In this document: piece by piece, positions 63,936 through 64,000 of the stretch
Numbering within the stretch: the stretch's first letter is position 1
Layout: each line of letters begins with the position of its first letter
From: Actinomycetota bacterium
GTDB lineage: Bacteria; Actinomycetota; Actinomycetes; Nanopelagicales; Nanopelagicaceae
Length of the DNA: 64,000 nucleotides
Assembly (NCBI GenBank): GCA_009702925.1
Contig: WLHC01000002.1
Coordinates: 1-64,000, forward strand
Reading direction: 5' to 3'
Made by a program: the position numbers and the translations under genes
Notes under the pieces: generated by a model
Seen by the model: only the letters and a program-made list of their open reading frames with translations
Told to the model about the DNA's origin: nothing
Database searches by the model: none

Positions 63936-64000
63936 ATGTCTATGCGCCAATTCACTCCAAGAAAATTTGTGCGTCGCAGTACCTCTCCTTTCTTAACGCT
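63936..64000 (+). CDS. 5' end of an unidentified CDS (truncated by window edge)
   Basis: Open frame MSMRQFTPRKFVRRSTSPFLT... to window end; preceded by the same 17-mer found before hisI. Confidence 0.4.
   Translation, partial: MSMRQFTPRKFVRRSTSPFLT

Overview
The window is a compact, core-gene segment of an actinobacterial chromosome. Gene content, small intergenic gaps and moderate GC suggest a streamlined freshwater lineage, but taxonomy is inference only. Most genes are on the minus strand. Contents, left to right: 5' end of rpsA (TTG start, not in the ORF track); polA; a PaaI-type thioesterase; a livHMGF transporter with a convergent livK; an ANTAR response regulator (PdtaR-like) preceded by a short tRNA with a CAA anticodon; pyk; gltBD; a VIT1/CCC1 family protein; lgt; a DsbA/VKOR pair; trpABC; a small unlisted ORF; trpE; hisI-hisF-hisA/priA-hisH-hisB-hisC-hisD; dnaE1; rluD; lspA; a Lys/Ala-rich DksA/TraR protein; a T-box leader with ileS (+); yggT-sepF-yggS-yfiH-ftsZ-ftsQ-murC-murG-ftsW-murD-mraY-murF-murE-ftsI-ftsL-rsmH-mraZ; a DUF3040 protein; a LexA-boxed DUF6504-dnaE2-dinB operon; DoxX; a TauE/SafE family protein; YbaK; and a CrtA-like monooxygenase. 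I saw no CRISPR array, transposase, prophage or defence island. The best leads are: the class-I (short variable loop) tRNA(CAA) directly upstream of an RNA-binding antiterminator gene; an ultrashort ileS T-box whose terminator abuts the start codon; a 10-bp-phased MraZ operator array; a perfect SOS box on a reduced DnaE2/DinB mutasome; a 17-nt motif shared by two start codons; and the absence of divIVA from its conserved slot.
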